This document shows positions 45,756-55,877 of a stretch of 64,000 bases of DNA, piece after piece (positions within the stretch are counted from its first letter, which is position 1; each line of letters opens with the position of its first letter). The position numbers and the translations under genes are program-made. The notes under the pieces are model-generated. The model was not told where the DNA came from. It made no database searches and saw only the letters and a program-made list of their open reading frames with translations. The stretch lies in NCBI RefSeq assembly GCF_017302315.1, contig NZ_JAFLDT010000008.1, positions 1 through 64,000 of the forward strand, in the 5' to 3' direction. The stretch comes from Zoogloea sp. (GTDB taxonomy: Bacteria; Pseudomonadota; Gammaproteobacteria; Burkholderiales; Rhodocyclaceae).

Positions 45756-46928
45756 ATGTTTTCCGGATTGCTTGACATGCCCTGGTGGGGCTATGTTGTC
45801 GCCACCCTGGCGATGACTCACGTGACCATTGCCTCGGTCACCATTTTTCTGCATCGCCATCAGGCGCATCGGTCCCTTGATCTGCATCCGCTGCCAGCAT
45901 TGTTCTTCCGTTTCTGGTTGTGGCTCACCACCGGCATGGTGACCAAGGAGTGGGCCGCCATCCACCGCAAGCACCACGCCAAGTGCGAAACTCCCGAAGA
46001 TCCCCATAGCCCCCAGATCCACGGCATCAACAAGGTCTTGTGGGCGGGGGTGTTCCTTTACGTGAAGGAAGCCCGCAATCGGGAGACCATCTCCCGTTAC
46101 GGTCATGGCACGCCGGACGACTGGGCGGAGCGGAAGATCCTCTCGGCCTACCCCAAGAGCGGCATCGTGATCATGCTGGCGGCGGACATCCTCCTGTTCG
46201 GCATCTGGCCTGGTGTGCTTATCTGGGGCATCCAGATGGTATGGATTCCGTTCTGGGCGGCCGGTGTCATCAATGGTCTGGGGCACTATTGGGGATATCG
46301 CAATTACAACTGTGCCGATGCCTCCACCAATCTCTTTCCGTGGGGCATCCTGATCGGTGGTGAGGAGCTGCACAACAACCATCACAGTTTCGCCACTTCG
46401 GCCAAGCTATCGGCCCGTTGGTATGAGTTCGACATCGGCTGGATGTACATCCGCATGCTTGAAGTGCTCGGTCTGGCCCGGGTCAAGAAGACCATTCCCA
46501 CCCCAAAGTTCGGAATTGCCAAGGCGAGGGCCGATTTCGACACCCTGCAGGCCATCATCACCTGTCGCTACGACGTGATGACCCGCTATGTGCAATCCCT
46601 CAAAGTCGTTGCCCAGGAAGAGTTCTCCGCGCTCAAGATCCAGCCCGGGGGCAAACTCAGTGTGAAGGAACTGCGTCGATGGTTGGCGACCGACGAAAGT
46701 GAGCTGGCACCGGAAGAAAAGTCTCGTCTGGCCTTCCTGCTGCAGTCCAACTCCCGTCTGCAGACGGTTGTCACCATGCGCAAGGAACTGACGGCCCTAT
46801 GGGCCCGCTCCACTGCCACCCGCGAGCAGTTGCTGCAGGAGCTGCAGGATTGGATCGCCCGGGCCGAGAAGAGCGGTATTCAGCAGCTGGAAGATTTTTC
46901 CCTGCGTTTGCGCCGATACGCTGTCTGA
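45756..46928 (+). CDS. Acyl-CoA/acyl-lipid delta-9-type fatty acid desaturase
   Basis: 390 residues. Three histidine boxes bind the di-iron site: HRHQAHRS, HRKHHAKCE and HNNHHSFATS. Two to four transmembrane segments. It introduces a double bond into membrane acyl chains with O2. The C-terminal 130 residues (LKIQPGGKLSVKELRRWLA ...) are a helical extension with similarity I cannot name. A terminator follows at 46949. Confidence 0.93.
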   Translation: MFSGLLDMPWWGYVVATLAMTHVTIASVTIFLHRHQAHRSLDLHPLPALFFRFWLWLTTGMVTKEWAAIHRKHHAKCETPEDPHSPQIHGINKVLWAGVFLYVKEARNRETISRYGHGTPDDWAERKILSAYPKSGIVIMLAADILLFGIWPGVLIWGIQMVWIPFWAAGVINGLGHYWGYRNYNCADASTNLFPWGILIGGEELHNNHHSFATSAKLSARWYEFDIGWMYIRMLEVLGLARVKKTIPTPKFGIAKARADFDTLQAIITCRYDVMTRYVQSLKVVAQEEFSALKIQPGGKLSVKELRRWLATDESELAPEEKSRLAFLLQSNSRLQTVVTMRKELTALWARSTATREQLLQELQDWIARAEKSGIQQLEDFSLRLRRYAV

Positions 46929-46948
46929 GCGTGCGTTCCACGCCCGTC

Positions 46949-46978
46949 AAGCCCGCTGTTTCGGCGGGCTTGTTGTTT
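46949..46978 (+). terminator. Terminator after the desaturase
   Basis: AAGCCCGC stem paired with GCGGGCTT, followed by a T-rich tail. Confidence 0.85.
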
Positions 46979-46998
46979 TCTGAGTCTGGCGAGTGGGC

Positions 46999-47643
46999 AT
47001 GCTGATTCTATTCAACAAGCCCTACGGCGTCCTGTGCCAATTCACTGGCGAGCCTGGTCGAGAGACGCTGGCCGGTTACATCCCTGTACCCGGTGTGTAT
47101 GCGGCGGGGCGTCTTGACACGGATAGCGAGGGTTTGCTGGTACTGACCGATGACGGGGCGCTGCAGGCTCGCATCGCCGATCCACGCCACAAGCTGGCGA
47201 AGACCTATCTGGTGCAGGTGGAGGGCGTGCCCGACGAGGCTGCCCTGGCCGCCTTGAGGGCCGGAGTCGATCTTGGGGATTTTGTGACCAGGCCCTGTCA
47301 GGTTCGCCTGGTTGCTGAGCCAGCCTGGCTGTGGCCGCGTGTTCCCCCGATCCGGGAGCGCAAGTCAATTCCTACCCGCTGGCTTGAGATCGTCCTGAAG
47401 GAGGGCAAGAACCGCCAGGTTCGGCGCATGACGGCAAAGATTGGCTTTCCGACCCTGCGCCTTGTACGGGCGCGGGTGGGGGAGTGGTCCCTGGAAGGGA
47501 TTGCGCCTGGAGAGTGGCGCGAGATCCTCGTGGAACCTGTCGGCGCACTGACAACTCCGGCATCAACCTTGCCGCGGCAGCCCCGGCCCTCACCCCGTCG
47601 CAATGGGGCTTCCCTACGGAGGCCTTTGCGGCGCTCGACTTGA
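46999..47643 (+). CDS. rluE: 23S rRNA pseudouridine synthase RluE-like
   Basis: 214 residues. Isomerises a 23S rRNA uridine. Catalytic Asp in [25 protein letters not shown] and [24 protein letters not shown] complete the RsuA/RluE family. It has no S4 domain, which is the RluE trait. I use the ATG at 46999 ([11 protein letters not shown]) over the GTG at 46993. The C-terminus is rich in Arg/Pro and may be an overlong read. Confidence 0.9.
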   Translation: MLILFNKPYGVLCQFTGEPGRETLAGYIPVPGVYAAGRLDTDSEGLLVLTDDGALQARIADPRHKLAKTYLVQVEGVPDEAALAALRAGVDLGDFVTRPCQVRLVAEPAWLWPRVPPIRERKSIPTRWLEIVLKEGKNRQVRRMTAKIGFPTLRLVRARVGEWSLEGIAPGEWREILVEPVGALTTPASTLPRQPRPSPRRNGASLRRPLRRST

Positions 47644-47694
47644 TCTCGTTTCATGCTAAGTTCGCGCCCATCGCTCTTCATAATCGACGCTGCC

Positions 47695-48156
47695 ATGCCG
47701 CTTTATCACTCCGCCGCCGCCTCCCTTGCGCTGGTTGTGGTTCTCCTCTCTGCCACCCCCGCCCAGGCCCAGTCGGGCATGCCCCGTGCCGAGCTTTCCG
47801 CCGGCATGTACCGCGTAGAGGCCGAGGTGGCCGCCACCCAGGAGAATCGCATGACCGGGCTGATGCAACGCCGCAGCATGCCCGCCAATCAGGGCATGCT
47901 CTTCGTCTTCACCCAGTCCCAGCGCCACTGTATGTGGATGAAGAACACCCTGTTGCCACTGTCAGTGGCCTTTCTCGATGATGAGGGACGCATCCTCAAT
48001 GTCGAAGACATGCAGCCCCAGACCGAAGACAACCACTGCGCCGCCAGGCCCGCCCGCTTTGCCCTGGAAATGAACCTCGGCTGGTTCCGGCAGAAGGGCA
48101 TCAGGCCGGGGCAGAAGATCGATGGCGTGGTTCGCCTGACGGATCTTGCCCGTTGA
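47695..48156 (+). CDS. DUF192 periplasmic protein
   Basis: 153 residues from the ATG at 47695, with a signal peptide (SLALVVVLLSATPAQAQ). DUF192 core: ENRMTGLMQRRSMPANQGMLFVF and HCMWMKNTLLPLSVAFLDDEGRI. Function unknown; the fold is small and compact. The upstream ATG at 47653 would disrupt the signal peptide. Confidence 0.88.
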   Translation: MPLYHSAAASLALVVVLLSATPAQAQSGMPRAELSAGMYRVEAEVAATQENRMTGLMQRRSMPANQGMLFVFTQSQRHCMWMKNTLLPLSVAFLDDEGRILNVEDMQPQTEDNHCAARPARFALEMNLGWFRQKGIRPGQKIDGVVRLTDLAR

Positions 48157-48186
48157 CGCGGGTTGGCAGGCTTTCCCCCAGGAAAT

Positions 48187-48220
48187 GAAAAACGCCAAGT
48201 GAAATCAATCACTTGGCGCT
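48187..48220 (-). terminator. tmRNA terminator
   Basis: On the minus strand, GCGCCAAGTGATTGATTTCACTTGGCG followed by TTTTTC, directly after the mature tmRNA 3' end. Confidence 0.9.
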
Positions 48221-48225
48221 GAATT

Positions 48226-48590
48226 GGTGGAGCCGGGGGGAATCGAACCCCCGTCCGCAAGTCCTCTACAGTCAGTTCTACATACTTAGCCGACCTATTT
48301 GGGTTTAACCCGGGGTTTAGCCAATCGGCAGGCCGACCACAGGCGAGTCACCTTGAGTTTCGCGTTGAACCAAGTAACCCGATTCATTGCTAGTCCCTGT
48401 AAATGACACTGCGGCGGGTTTGACCCCATCTGACCCAGGAGACCTGTCAGTGCAGTGGCTTAGGCCTTAAGCGGCCAGAGCGAAACGCTCGTCGTTGGCG
48501 TTTGTAGATTTCCAGTGGATTTACGAGGTAACTGGTCCTCGGTATGCCCTGATCTGCTTTGCAACCCACGTCGAAGCCAAGTCGGCCCCC
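48226..48590 (-). ncRNA. ssrA: tmRNA (SsrA)
   Basis: Minus-strand transcript of about 365 bases that rescues stalled ribosomes. The 3' end carries the tRNA-like part: GGTTCGATTCC T-arm and GGCTCCACCA end. The 5' end begins GGGGGCCGACTTGGCTTCGA, pairing with the 3' acceptor side. Inside, the tag reading frame at 48499-48467 encodes ANDERFALAA and ends in TAA. That tag is typical of betaproteobacteria. Confidence 0.97.
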
Positions 48591-48646
48591 TTCGTCTGTG
48601 CGATGACTGGATTTTCATCCACTCACTTGGAGATGATAGCACGCTC

Positions 48647-49303
48647 TCAGTATTTTTCGAGAACACCGAGCAGGTCGAGTGGGTGTGCGATGACGGCGTC
48701 GGCGTCCCAGGTCGCAATGGGTGGAGAGCTTCCAAGGTATCCGTACGCGGCAGCGACGGTCCGCATGCCTGCAGCCTTGCCCGCATGGATGTCGCGGATG
48801 TCATCACCCACATAGAGACAGCCTTCCGGTTTGATACCGGTACTGGAGCACGCGTGGAGGAGGGGATCGGCAAAGGGTTTGGGGCGTGCCGCGGTGTCGC
48901 CGCCGACAATACATGCACAGCGGGCTGTGAGGCCGAGGGCGTCGATCAGAGGGCGGGCGAAGCGCTCGGCCTTGTTGGTGACGACGCCCCAGGCAATTCC
49001 GGCATCGTCGAGGTGCGACAGAAGTTCGTCCATCCCGGCGAATAGCCGGGTTTCTACGCACAGCGCGCTGGCGTAGAAATGCAGAAAACGTTCGGCAAGT
49101 GCCGGGTACAGAGGGGCGTCCGGCGTGATTCCGAAGCCGACTCCGAGCATGCCGCGCACGCCGTTTGATACCAAGGGGCGCAATCGGTTCAGCGGGCTTG
49201 GCGCCAGCCCCTGCTCCGCTTTCAGGCGGTTGAGGGCGTTCGCCAAGTCGGGTGCGGTGTCGGCGAATGTTCCGTCAAGGTCGAAAAGGACTGCTTCAGG
49301 CAT
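48647..49303 (-). CDS. gph: Phosphoglycolate phosphatase, HAD family
   Basis: 218 residues. HAD motif [13 protein letters not shown] (nucleophile Asp), motif II VVTNK, motif III KPFADP with Lys, motif [18 protein letters not shown]. It dephosphorylates 2-phosphoglycolate; in the ubiG-gph operon it may also act in ubiquinone-related or mucin-type HAD roles (MupP-like phosphatases share this context). Starts inside the end of ubiG (8-base overlap). Confidence 0.9.
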   Translation of the reverse strand: MPEAVLFDLDGTFADTAPDLANALNRLKAEQGLAPSPLNRLRPLVSNGVRGMLGVGFGITPDAPLYPALAERFLHFYASALCVETRLFAGMDELLSHLDDAGIAWGVVTNKAERFARPLIDALGLTARCACIVGGDTAARPKPFADPLLHACSSTGIKPEGCLYVGDDIRDIHAGKAAGMRTVAAAYGYLGSSPPIATWDADAVIAHPLDLLGVLEKY

Positions 49304-49991
49304 TCCGTGACGTACACATCAGGTAGTTCACATCGGTGTCTTGTCCCAGCGCATAGATCTTGGTCAGTGGGTTGTAGCTCATGCCGCGCAGCTCCTCGAC
49401 GTTCAGCCCCGCCTCCCGGACGTAGCGGGACAACTCGGAGGGTTTGATGAATTTGGCGTACTCGTGAGTGCCCCTGGGGAGAAGGTTCAGTACATATTCC
49501 GCGCCGACCACGGCGAGGAGGTAGGCTTTCAGATTGCGGTTCAGTGTCGAAAAGAAGACCTTGCCCCCCGGTTTGACCAGGGTGGCGCATGCCCTGATGG
49601 TGCTGGCGGGGTCGGGCACATGCTCAAGCATCTCCATGCAAGTCACGACGTCAAAGCTCGCGGGCGATTCCCGGGCGATGTCTTCGGCTGAAATGTGCCG
49701 GTAGTTTACCGTCTCGCCACTTTCGTAAAGGTGCAGGCGGGCTACGCCAAGTGCCTTTTCCGAAAGGTCGACACCTGTTACCTCTGCACCCCGGCTTGCC
49801 ATGGATTCCGCCAGGATGCCCCCACCACAGCCGATGTCCACCACCTTCTTGCCGTTCAGACTGACGGTCGTGTCGATCCAGTCGAGACGCAGGGGGTTGA
49901 TCTGGTGCAGGGGCTTGAACTCGGATTCGGGGTCCCACCAGCGGTGGGCAAGGTCACTGAATTTTTGCAGTTCGGCGGGGTCGGCGTTCAT
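49296..49991 (-). CDS. ubiG: Ubiquinone O-methyltransferase UbiG
   Basis: 231 residues. Does both O-methylations in ubiquinone synthesis using SAM. Motif [17 protein letters not shown], motif [15 protein letters not shown], motif [20 protein letters not shown]-terminal signature [29 protein letters not shown] is diagnostic. The start at 49991 ([10 protein letters not shown]) is the family start. SAH made by UbiG is a likely substrate for the deaminase encoded nearby. Confidence 0.96.
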   Translation of the reverse strand: MNADPAELQKFSDLAHRWWDPESEFKPLHQINPLRLDWIDTTVSLNGKKVVDIGCGGGILAESMASRGAEVTGVDLSEKALGVARLHLYESGETVNYRHISAEDIARESPASFDVVTCMEMLEHVPDPASTIRACATLVKPGGKVFFSTLNRNLKAYLLAVVGAEYVLNLLPRGTHEYAKFIKPSELSRYVREAGLNVEELRGMSYNPLTKIYALGQDTDVNYLMCTSRNA

Positions 49992-50064
49992 GGTGTGATG
50001 CGTTGTCGAGCGTGAGTGATGACAGGCTGAGATTGTAGGGCGAGAGCCTGATCTGCGGAAAAAC

Positions 50065-50091
50065 AAAAAGCCCTGCAGGGCAGGGCTTTTT
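50065..50091 (-). terminator. Terminator between ompA copy 1 and ubiG
   Basis: AAAAAGCCCTG and CAGGGCTTTTT arms around a 5-base loop, T-tract on the minus strand. Confidence 0.9.
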
Positions 50092-50121
50092 GAGGACTTG
50101 CAGGAAACGCTGTTTCGGCGA

Positions 50122-50853
50122 TTACTTGGTGCCGATCACTTCGATTTCCACGCGACGATCCGGCTGCAGGCACTCGACCAGCTTCTTGTTCTTGCCGGAA
50201 TCTTTGCCGAGGTTCTTGCACTTGTCGCCGGTCACGGGCTGCTTCTCGCCCTTGCCTTCGGTGTAAACACGGTTGGCTTCGATGCCCTTGCCGACCAGGT
50301 AGTCCTTGACGGCGGCAGCGCGCTTCTCGGACAGCTTCTGGTTGTAGGCGTCGCCACCGATGCGGTCGGTGTGACCAACGGCCAGGATGACCTCCAGCTT
50401 CACGCTCTTGGACTTGGCGGCCAAGTCGTCAAGCTTGGCCTTGCCGGCGGGCAGCAGGACAGCCTTGTCGAATTCGAAGAGTGCATCGGCAGCCAGCTTG
50501 ATCTTCTCAGCCACGGGAGCCGGGGCGGCCAGAGGAGCGGCGCGGGAGCCAGCAGCAGGCGCTGCTGCGACAGGCTTCACGCACTTCTCTTGCGGAACGA
50601 CGTCCTTGTCGCACTCGCAGCCGACCGGGAATTCGCCAGCCATGGTGTTGGCGGCGGCGGCCGGAGTCCAGTAGCCAGTGCGCCAGCAAAGATCGTGACC
50701 GCTGCGGGCCACAACAGCGCGGGAGTCAATCACGTAAGGCACTTCGCCTTTCGTATCGACAACGACATCTTTGGCGAAGCTGGCGGATGCGGACAGACCG
50801 AGAGCGGCAAGTGCAGCGGCCATCAGCAGTTGTTTTTTGGCTTGTTTGATCAT
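50122..50853 (-). CDS. OmpA-family outer membrane protein (copy 1)
   Basis: 243 residues from the ATG at 50853 ([18 protein letters not shown]), with a signal peptide cleaved near ASASFA. The mature N-terminus includes [15 protein letters not shown] and a Cys-rich CECDKDVVP. The C-terminal OmpA domain (about 125-240) has the peptidoglycan-binding motif [28 protein letters not shown]. No eight-strand barrel precedes it, so it is a short OmpA/Pal-like anchor. GAGGAAAA upstream. Confidence 0.92.
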   Translation of the reverse strand: MIKQAKKQLLMAAALAALGLSASASFAKDVVVDTKGEVPYVIDSRAVVARSGHDLCWRTGYWTPAAAANTMAGEFPVGCECDKDVVPQEKCVKPVAAAPAAGSRAAPLAAPAPVAEKIKLAADALFEFDKAVLLPAGKAKLDDLAAKSKSVKLEVILAVGHTDRIGGDAYNQKLSEKRAAAVKDYLVGKGIEANRVYTEGKGEKQPVTGDKCKNLGKDSGKNKKLVECLQPDRRVEIEVIGTK

Positions 50854-50941
50854 CGTTTTCCTCGTCGCAAGGCAAAGGGGTAGAACCGGAAGATTCATAC
50901 AGGCTGCCAAAGTACGCTATGACTCAGGCAGCATATCCAAT

Positions 50942-52276
50942 TCATTGGCGGAGCTTATTCTGCCATAGGCGAGCGATGCTCAATAGTTCGGTGTTGGTTA
51001 TTTGCAACAGTTCGCCACCCTTTACCCTTCGCTGCCCATCGATCCAGACGTCGGTAACGCAGTGTCGGCCGAGGACGTAGAGCAGGTGGGAAACCGGATC
51101 AAACAGGGGAAGGCTGTCCGGATCGTCAATTCGCAGGGCGCAGAGGTCTGCAGCCTTGCCCGGCAGAAGGGATCCTGTCAGGTCGTCGATGCCCAAGGCG
51201 CGGGCACCATGGAGGGTTGCCATGCGCAGAGCCTGATGGGCCGGTAAGGATGATGCGCTGCCGGTGTCGAGTTTGGCAAGGAGGCTGGCCTGAAGCATTT
51301 CGCGCCACAGGTCCAGGCGGTTGTTGCTGGCTGCGCCGTCGCTGCCAAGGCCGACTGAAAGCCCTTGCTCGAGAAGTTGTGTGACCGGTGCGGCACCGCT
51401 GGCCAGTTTCATGTTTGAGATCGGGCAGTGGGCGATGGTGCAGCGATGATGGCTGAGGCGCTCAATGTCGTGGCGATCCAGGTGCACTGCATGGACGCCG
51501 ATCAGGTTTGGGCCGAGCAGGCCCAGGCTTTCGAGTCGTGCAATGGGGCGCTGCCCGAAATCCCTCAGGCTGCTGGCGATTTCGTCGGAGGTTTCGTGGA
51601 TGTGGATGTGGATGGGGATCTCGAGCTCTCCGGCGAGGATGCCGATGCGCTCGAAGCTCCGGTTGCTGACGGTGTAGGGTGCGTGGGGGGCGAGCGCAAA
51701 CCGGATCAGGGGGTGGTCCCGCCAGGATTCGAAGCTTGCCAATCCCTTGTGGAGATAGTCATCCGCGTCTGAGGCGTACTGGGACGGGAAGTCTATGACC
51801 GTGATGCCCAGGACAGCACGCATGCCGAGTCGGTCAAAGGCCTCGGCGCTGGCCTGCGGGAAGAAATACATGTCGTTGCAGGTGGTGATGCCACCACGCA
51901 GCATTTCCGCTCCAGCGAGGAGGCTGCCGTCACGCACGAAGGCGTGGGAGACATGTTTCGTTTCGGCAGGCCAGATGGCTTCCTGCAGCCAGCGCATCAA
52001 GGGCAGGTCGTCGGCGAGGCCGCGCATCAGGGTCATCGCTGCGTGGGTGTGCAGGTTGATGAGTCCGGGGGTGACAATGTGCTCCGGGAGGCTGACGGTT
52101 TCCGAGGCGGCGTACTGAAGACGTGCCTGATCGGACGGAATGATGTCCACGATGCGCCCGCCTCGGATGGCGACGCTGTGGTGTTCCAGCGTCGTGTTGA
52201 AGGGCTCGACGGGAATGATGTATCGAGCGTCGATGAGCAGGTCGATCGGGGTCGGCGCCATTTTGCGGGCTTTCAT
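50942..52276 (-). CDS. 5-methylthioadenosine/S-adenosylhomocysteine deaminase family
   Basis: 444 residues from the ATG at 52276; 52261 (MAPTPIDLL) is equally possible. Amidohydrolase motifs: PGLINLHTHAAMTLMRG (metal His pair), HIHIHET, IGVHAVHLD and GSDGAASNN (metal Asp). The family deaminates SAH and MTA to inosyl derivatives, relieving methyltransferase inhibition; the neighbouring ubiG supports this. TrzA/AtzA-type chlorohydrolase activity is the alternative. It begins right after a terminator for ompA copy 2. Confidence 0.82.
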   Translation of the reverse strand: MKARKMAPTPIDLLIDARYIIPVEPFNTTLEHHSVAIRGGRIVDIIPSDQARLQYAASETVSLPEHIVTPGLINLHTHAAMTLMRGLADDLPLMRWLQEAIWPAETKHVSHAFVRDGSLLAGAEMLRGGITTCNDMYFFPQASAEAFDRLGMRAVLGITVIDFPSQYASDADDYLHKGLASFESWRDHPLIRFALAPHAPYTVSNRSFERIGILAGELEIPIHIHIHETSDEIASSLRDFGQRPIARLESLGLLGPNLIGVHAVHLDRHDIERLSHHRCTIAHCPISNMKLASGAAPVTQLLEQGLSVGLGSDGAASNNRLDLWREMLQASLLAKLDTGSASSLPAHQALRMATLHGARALGIDDLTGSLLPGKAADLCALRIDDPDSLPLFDPVSHLLYVLGRHCVTDVWIDGQRRVKGGELLQITNTELLSIARLWQNKLRQ

Positions 52277-52282
52277 GTGAAA

Positions 52283-52306
52283 AGACCCCGCCAGGGGGCG
52301 GGGTCT
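52283..52306 (-). terminator. Terminator after ompA copy 2
   Basis: AGACCCCGCC and GGCGGGGTCT arms with a short loop, and TTTTC following on the minus strand. Confidence 0.85.
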
Positions 52307-52330
52307 CAATATGCCAGGGCACGACAGGAA

Positions 52331-53056
52331 TTACTTGGCGGGGCCCTTGACGTCCAGGGTGACGCGGCGATTCGGGGCGAGGCACTCAATGAGCTTCTTG
52401 CGGCCCAGCTTGTCGTCACAGCTCTGGACCGGCTGGGTCTTGCCGGCGCCCATGGTGTCGATGAGGTCAGCCTTGATGCCCTTGGCGACGAGGTAGGACT
52501 GCACCGCCTCGGCGCGCTTCTCCGACAGCTTCTGGTTGTAGGACTGGGAGCCGAGGCGATCCGTATGGCCGGTGATGATCACGGATTTCACTTCGGCACA
52601 GGCGGCGAGCTTGGTGCTGATCATGTCGTCAAGGTTCTTCTTGGCGATGGGGCCAAGCACGGCCTTGTTGAAAGCGAAGGTGTGGTCGGTATGAAGGGTC
52701 ATGCTGAAGTCGCATTTCTTCGGTGCCGGTGCTGCAGCAACGACAGGTGCCGCGGCGGCCGGGGCGGCAGCCGGTGCTGCAGCGGGGGCGCATTTGTTGG
52801 CACCGACAACGTCCTTGTCGCATTCGCAAGCGACCGGAACTTCGCCTGCCTTGGCTTCACCAGCCGCGCCGGGTGTCCAGTAACCTGTGCGCCAGCACAG
52901 GTCCGACCCGCTCTTCACGACGACGTTGCGCTGGTCGATGGCGTAGGGTACTTCGCCCTTCGGATCGACAACGATGTCCTTGGATTGGGCCAGGGTAGGG
53001 AGGCTGGCGAGCATCAAAAGGGCGGCCGTCGTGAGACGGAAGTTTGCTGCGGTCAT
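52331..53056 (-). CDS. OmpA-family outer membrane protein (copy 2)
   Basis: 241 residues with signal peptide (LTTAALLMLASLPTLAQS). The mature part matches copy 1 around [25 protein letters not shown] and the OmpA domain [29 protein letters not shown], but has a longer Ala/Pro linker and extra cysteines. It is a clear paralogue separated from copy 1 by the deaminase gene. GAGGAAACC precedes the ATG. Confidence 0.92.
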   Translation of the reverse strand: MTAANFRLTTAALLMLASLPTLAQSKDIVVDPKGEVPYAIDQRNVVVKSGSDLCWRTGYWTPGAAGEAKAGEVPVACECDKDVVGANKCAPAAAPAAAPAAAAPVVAAAPAPKKCDFSMTLHTDHTFAFNKAVLGPIAKKNLDDMISTKLAACAEVKSVIITGHTDRLGSQSYNQKLSEKRAEAVQSYLVAKGIKADLIDTMGAGKTQPVQSCDDKLGRKKLIECLAPNRRVTLDVKGPAK

Positions 53057-53270
53057 CGGGTTTCCTCCTCAATAGGGTGAGGCGCTCGGGGCGCCTGTCT
53101 TGTGTGCTTCACGTGCTCGCCGATTAGAGCATATGAAATGCTTGGATCACAATCGGTGGCGGAGTGTTGTGTCTGGCGCGTGCGCAACAGCGGGTCGGGG
53201 CGGGCTCTGCCGGCGTGATAAACTCTGTGTTTTTCGTCTTTTCGACGAATAGTCGATTCCTTGCGGTGCC

Positions 53271-55853
53271 ATGATCCCGTTCGCCAAAGAAACTCTTCCC
53301 ATCAGCCTCGAAGACGAGATGCGTCATGCCTACCTGGATTACGCGATGAGCGTGATCGTCGGGCGGGCTCTCCCGGATGTGCGTGACGGCCTCAAGCCCG
53401 TCCATCGCCGCGTGCTGTTCGCCATGCACGAGCTGGGCAACGACTGGAACAAGGCCTACAAGAAGTCGGCGCGCATCGTTGGGGATGTGATCGGTAAGTA
53501 CCATCCCCACGGCGACCAGTCGGTGTATGACACCATCGTCCGCATGGCGCAGGATTTTTCCCTTCGCTACATGCTGGTGGATGGTCAGGGCAACTTTGGG
53601 TCGGTGGATGGCGACAGCGCGGCAGCGATGCGTTACACCGAGATCCGCATGGCCAAGATCGGCCACGAGCTGCTGGCGGATATCGAGAAGGAAACGGTCG
53701 ACTTCGGGCCGAACTACGACGGTTCCGAGAAGGAGCCGCTGGTGCTGCCAGCGCGTATCCCCAACCTGCTGATCAACGGTTCCGGCGGGATCGCGGTCGG
53801 GATGGCGACCAACATTCCACCCCACAACCTGACCGAGATTGTGGATGCCTGCCTCAAGCTCCTGCAGGATCCGGAAACCACCATTGACGAGCTGATCAAG
53901 ATTGTTCCTGCTCCCGACTTTCCAACGGCGGGTCTGATCTACGGGCTGGCCGGTGTGCAGGAAGGCTATCGCACGGGCCGTGGCCGCGTGGTGATGCGGG
54001 CGCGCACCCACTTCGAGGATATCGGCAAGGGGGATCGCCAGGCCATCATCGTTGACGAGCTGCCCTATCAGGTTAACAAGAAGACCCTGATCGAGAAGAT
54101 CGCCGAGTTGGTCAATGAAAAGCGCATCGAGGGGATCAGCGACCTTCGCGACGAGTCCGACAAGTCCGGCATGCGCGTGGTCATTGAACTGAAGCGCAAC
54201 GAGATGGCCGACGTGGTGCTGAACAACCTGTTCAAGCAGACGCAGCTGCAGGATACCTTCGGCATGAACATGGTGGCGCTGGTGGATGGCAAGCCACGTC
54301 TGCTCAATCTGCTGCAGATGCTCGACTGCTTCCTCGCCCACCGGCGCGAGGTGGTGACCCGTCGCACCATCTTCGAACTGCGCAAGGCCCGCGAGCGTGG
54401 TCATATCCTCGAAGGCCTGGCGGTGGCCTTGTCCAATGTGGATGAGATCATTGCCCTGATCAAGGCGGCGCCGACACCGCCGGAGGCCAAGAAAGCCCTG
54501 ATGGCGCGGCAGTGGCGTTCGGCTCTGGTGGAGGAGATGCTCTCCCGCGCAACGGCGGACAGTTACCGGCCCGATGGCCTCGCGCCGGAGTTCGGTTTGT
54601 CGGCCCAGGGATATCGCCTTTCCGATGCTCAGGCCCAGGCGATCCTGGAGTTGCGCCTGCAACGTTTGACCGGTCTTGAGCAGGACAAGATCGTTGCCGA
54701 ATACAAGGAGGTGATGGACAACATTGCCGACTTGCTGGACATCCTCGCGAAGCCGGCGCGGATCACTGCGATCATCGTGGATGAGCTGACCCTCATCAAG
54801 CAGCAGTTTGGTGATCCCCGGCGCTCCGAAGTGGTGATGAACACCGCCGACATCAATATAGAAGACCTGATTGCGCCTCAGGACATGGTCGTGACCTTGT
54901 CCCATACGGGCTATTTCAAGCGCCAGCCCCTTACCGATTATCGCGCCCAGAAGCGCGGCGGCCGTGGCAAACAGGCGGCAGCGGTGAAGGATGACGACTT
55001 CGTTGACCAGTTGTTCGTGGCCAATACGCATGACCACATCCTGTGCTTCTCCAGCCGCGGCCGCCTCTACTGGCTGAAGGTGTATGAGGTGCCCGAGGGC
55101 ACGCGCAATTCCCGCGGCAAACCCATCGTCAATCTGTTCCCGCTGCTGGAGGGCGAGAAGATCACTGCCGTGCTGCCGGTCAAGGAGTTCGATGAAGGCC
55201 ATTTCGTGTTCATGGCCACGGCTCAGGGTACGGTCAAGAAGACGCCGCTCACCGATTTCTCCAACCCCCGCAAGGCTGGAATCATCGCCGTGGGGCTGGA
55301 CGAGGGGGACTATCTGGTGGGTGTGGCCATTACCGATGGTCAGCACGACGTGATGATGTTCTCCGACGCAGGAAAGGCCGTGCGCTTCAGCGAGAACGAC
55401 GTTCGACCGATGGGGCGCCAGGCCCGAGGTGTGCGCGGCATGATGCTGGAGGACGGCCAGACCGTGATTGCCATGCTGGTGGCGGGCGACGAGGAGCAGA
55501 GCGTGCTGACGGCCACCGAAAATGGCTTTGGCAAGCGTACGCCGATTGGGGAGTACACCCGCCATGGTCGTGGCACCAAGGGCATGATTGCCATCCAGAC
55601 CTCGGATCGGAACGGGCGTGTGGTGGCGGCGACGCTGGTCACCGAGAAGGATCAGATCATGTTGATCACCACGGGGGGCGTGCTGGTGCGGACGCGGGTT
55701 GCCGAGATTCGCGAGATGGGCCGGGCGACCCAGGGGGTCACGCTGATTTCCGTGGATGAGGGCAGCACGCTGTCCGGTGTGCAGAAGATTCTCGAAGGCG
55801 AAGAGGAAGAGCAGGATGTTGCGGGTGACGAAGGCACCCAGCCCGACGCCTGA
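53271..55853 (+). CDS. gyrA: DNA gyrase subunit A
   Basis: 860 residues. Type II topoisomerase that introduces negative supercoils with GyrB. The catalytic Tyr is in [11 protein letters not shown]; the C-terminal beta-pinwheel has the GyrA box (QKRGGRGK). The quinolone region reads [11 protein letters not shown], so the residue equal to E. coli Ser83 is Gln83. An acidic tail ([19 protein letters not shown]) closes the protein. It heads the serC-pheA-hisC-tyrA-aroA-rpsA gene order of betaproteobacteria. Confidence 0.98.
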   Translation: MIPFAKETLPISLEDEMRHAYLDYAMSVIVGRALPDVRDGLKPVHRRVLFAMHELGNDWNKAYKKSARIVGDVIGKYHPHGDQSVYDTIVRMAQDFSLRYMLVDGQGNFGSVDGDSAAAMRYTEIRMAKIGHELLADIEKETVDFGPNYDGSEKEPLVLPARIPNLLINGSGGIAVGMATNIPPHNLTEIVDACLKLLQDPETTIDELIKIVPAPDFPTAGLIYGLAGVQEGYRTGRGRVVMRARTHFEDIGKGDRQAIIVDELPYQVNKKTLIEKIAELVNEKRIEGISDLRDESDKSGMRVVIELKRNEMADVVLNNLFKQTQLQDTFGMNMVALVDGKPRLLNLLQMLDCFLAHRREVVTRRTIFELRKARERGHILEGLAVALSNVDEIIALIKAAPTPPEAKKALMARQWRSALVEEMLSRATADSYRPDGLAPEFGLSAQGYRLSDAQAQAILELRLQRLTGLEQDKIVAEYKEVMDNIADLLDILAKPARITAIIVDELTLIKQQFGDPRRSEVVMNTADINIEDLIAPQDMVVTLSHTGYFKRQPLTDYRAQKRGGRGKQAAAVKDDDFVDQLFVANTHDHILCFSSRGRLYWLKVYEVPEGTRNSRGKPIVNLFPLLEGEKITAVLPVKEFDEGHFVFMATAQGTVKKTPLTDFSNPRKAGIIAVGLDEGDYLVGVAITDGQHDVMMFSDAGKAVRFSENDVRPMGRQARGVRGMMLEDGQTVIAMLVAGDEEQSVLTATENGFGKRTPIGEYTRHGRGTKGMIAIQTSDRNGRVVAATLVTEKDQIMLITTGGVLVRTRVAEIREMGRATQGVTLISVDEGSTLSGVQKILEGEEEEQDVAGDEGTQPDA

Positions 55854-55877
55854 ACCGACTGAACAAGGATTCACACG

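Noticed and set aside
53124-55874. 916-codon frame antisense to gyrA
   Set aside because: Shadow of gyrA; His/Asp/Gly-biased and without family features.
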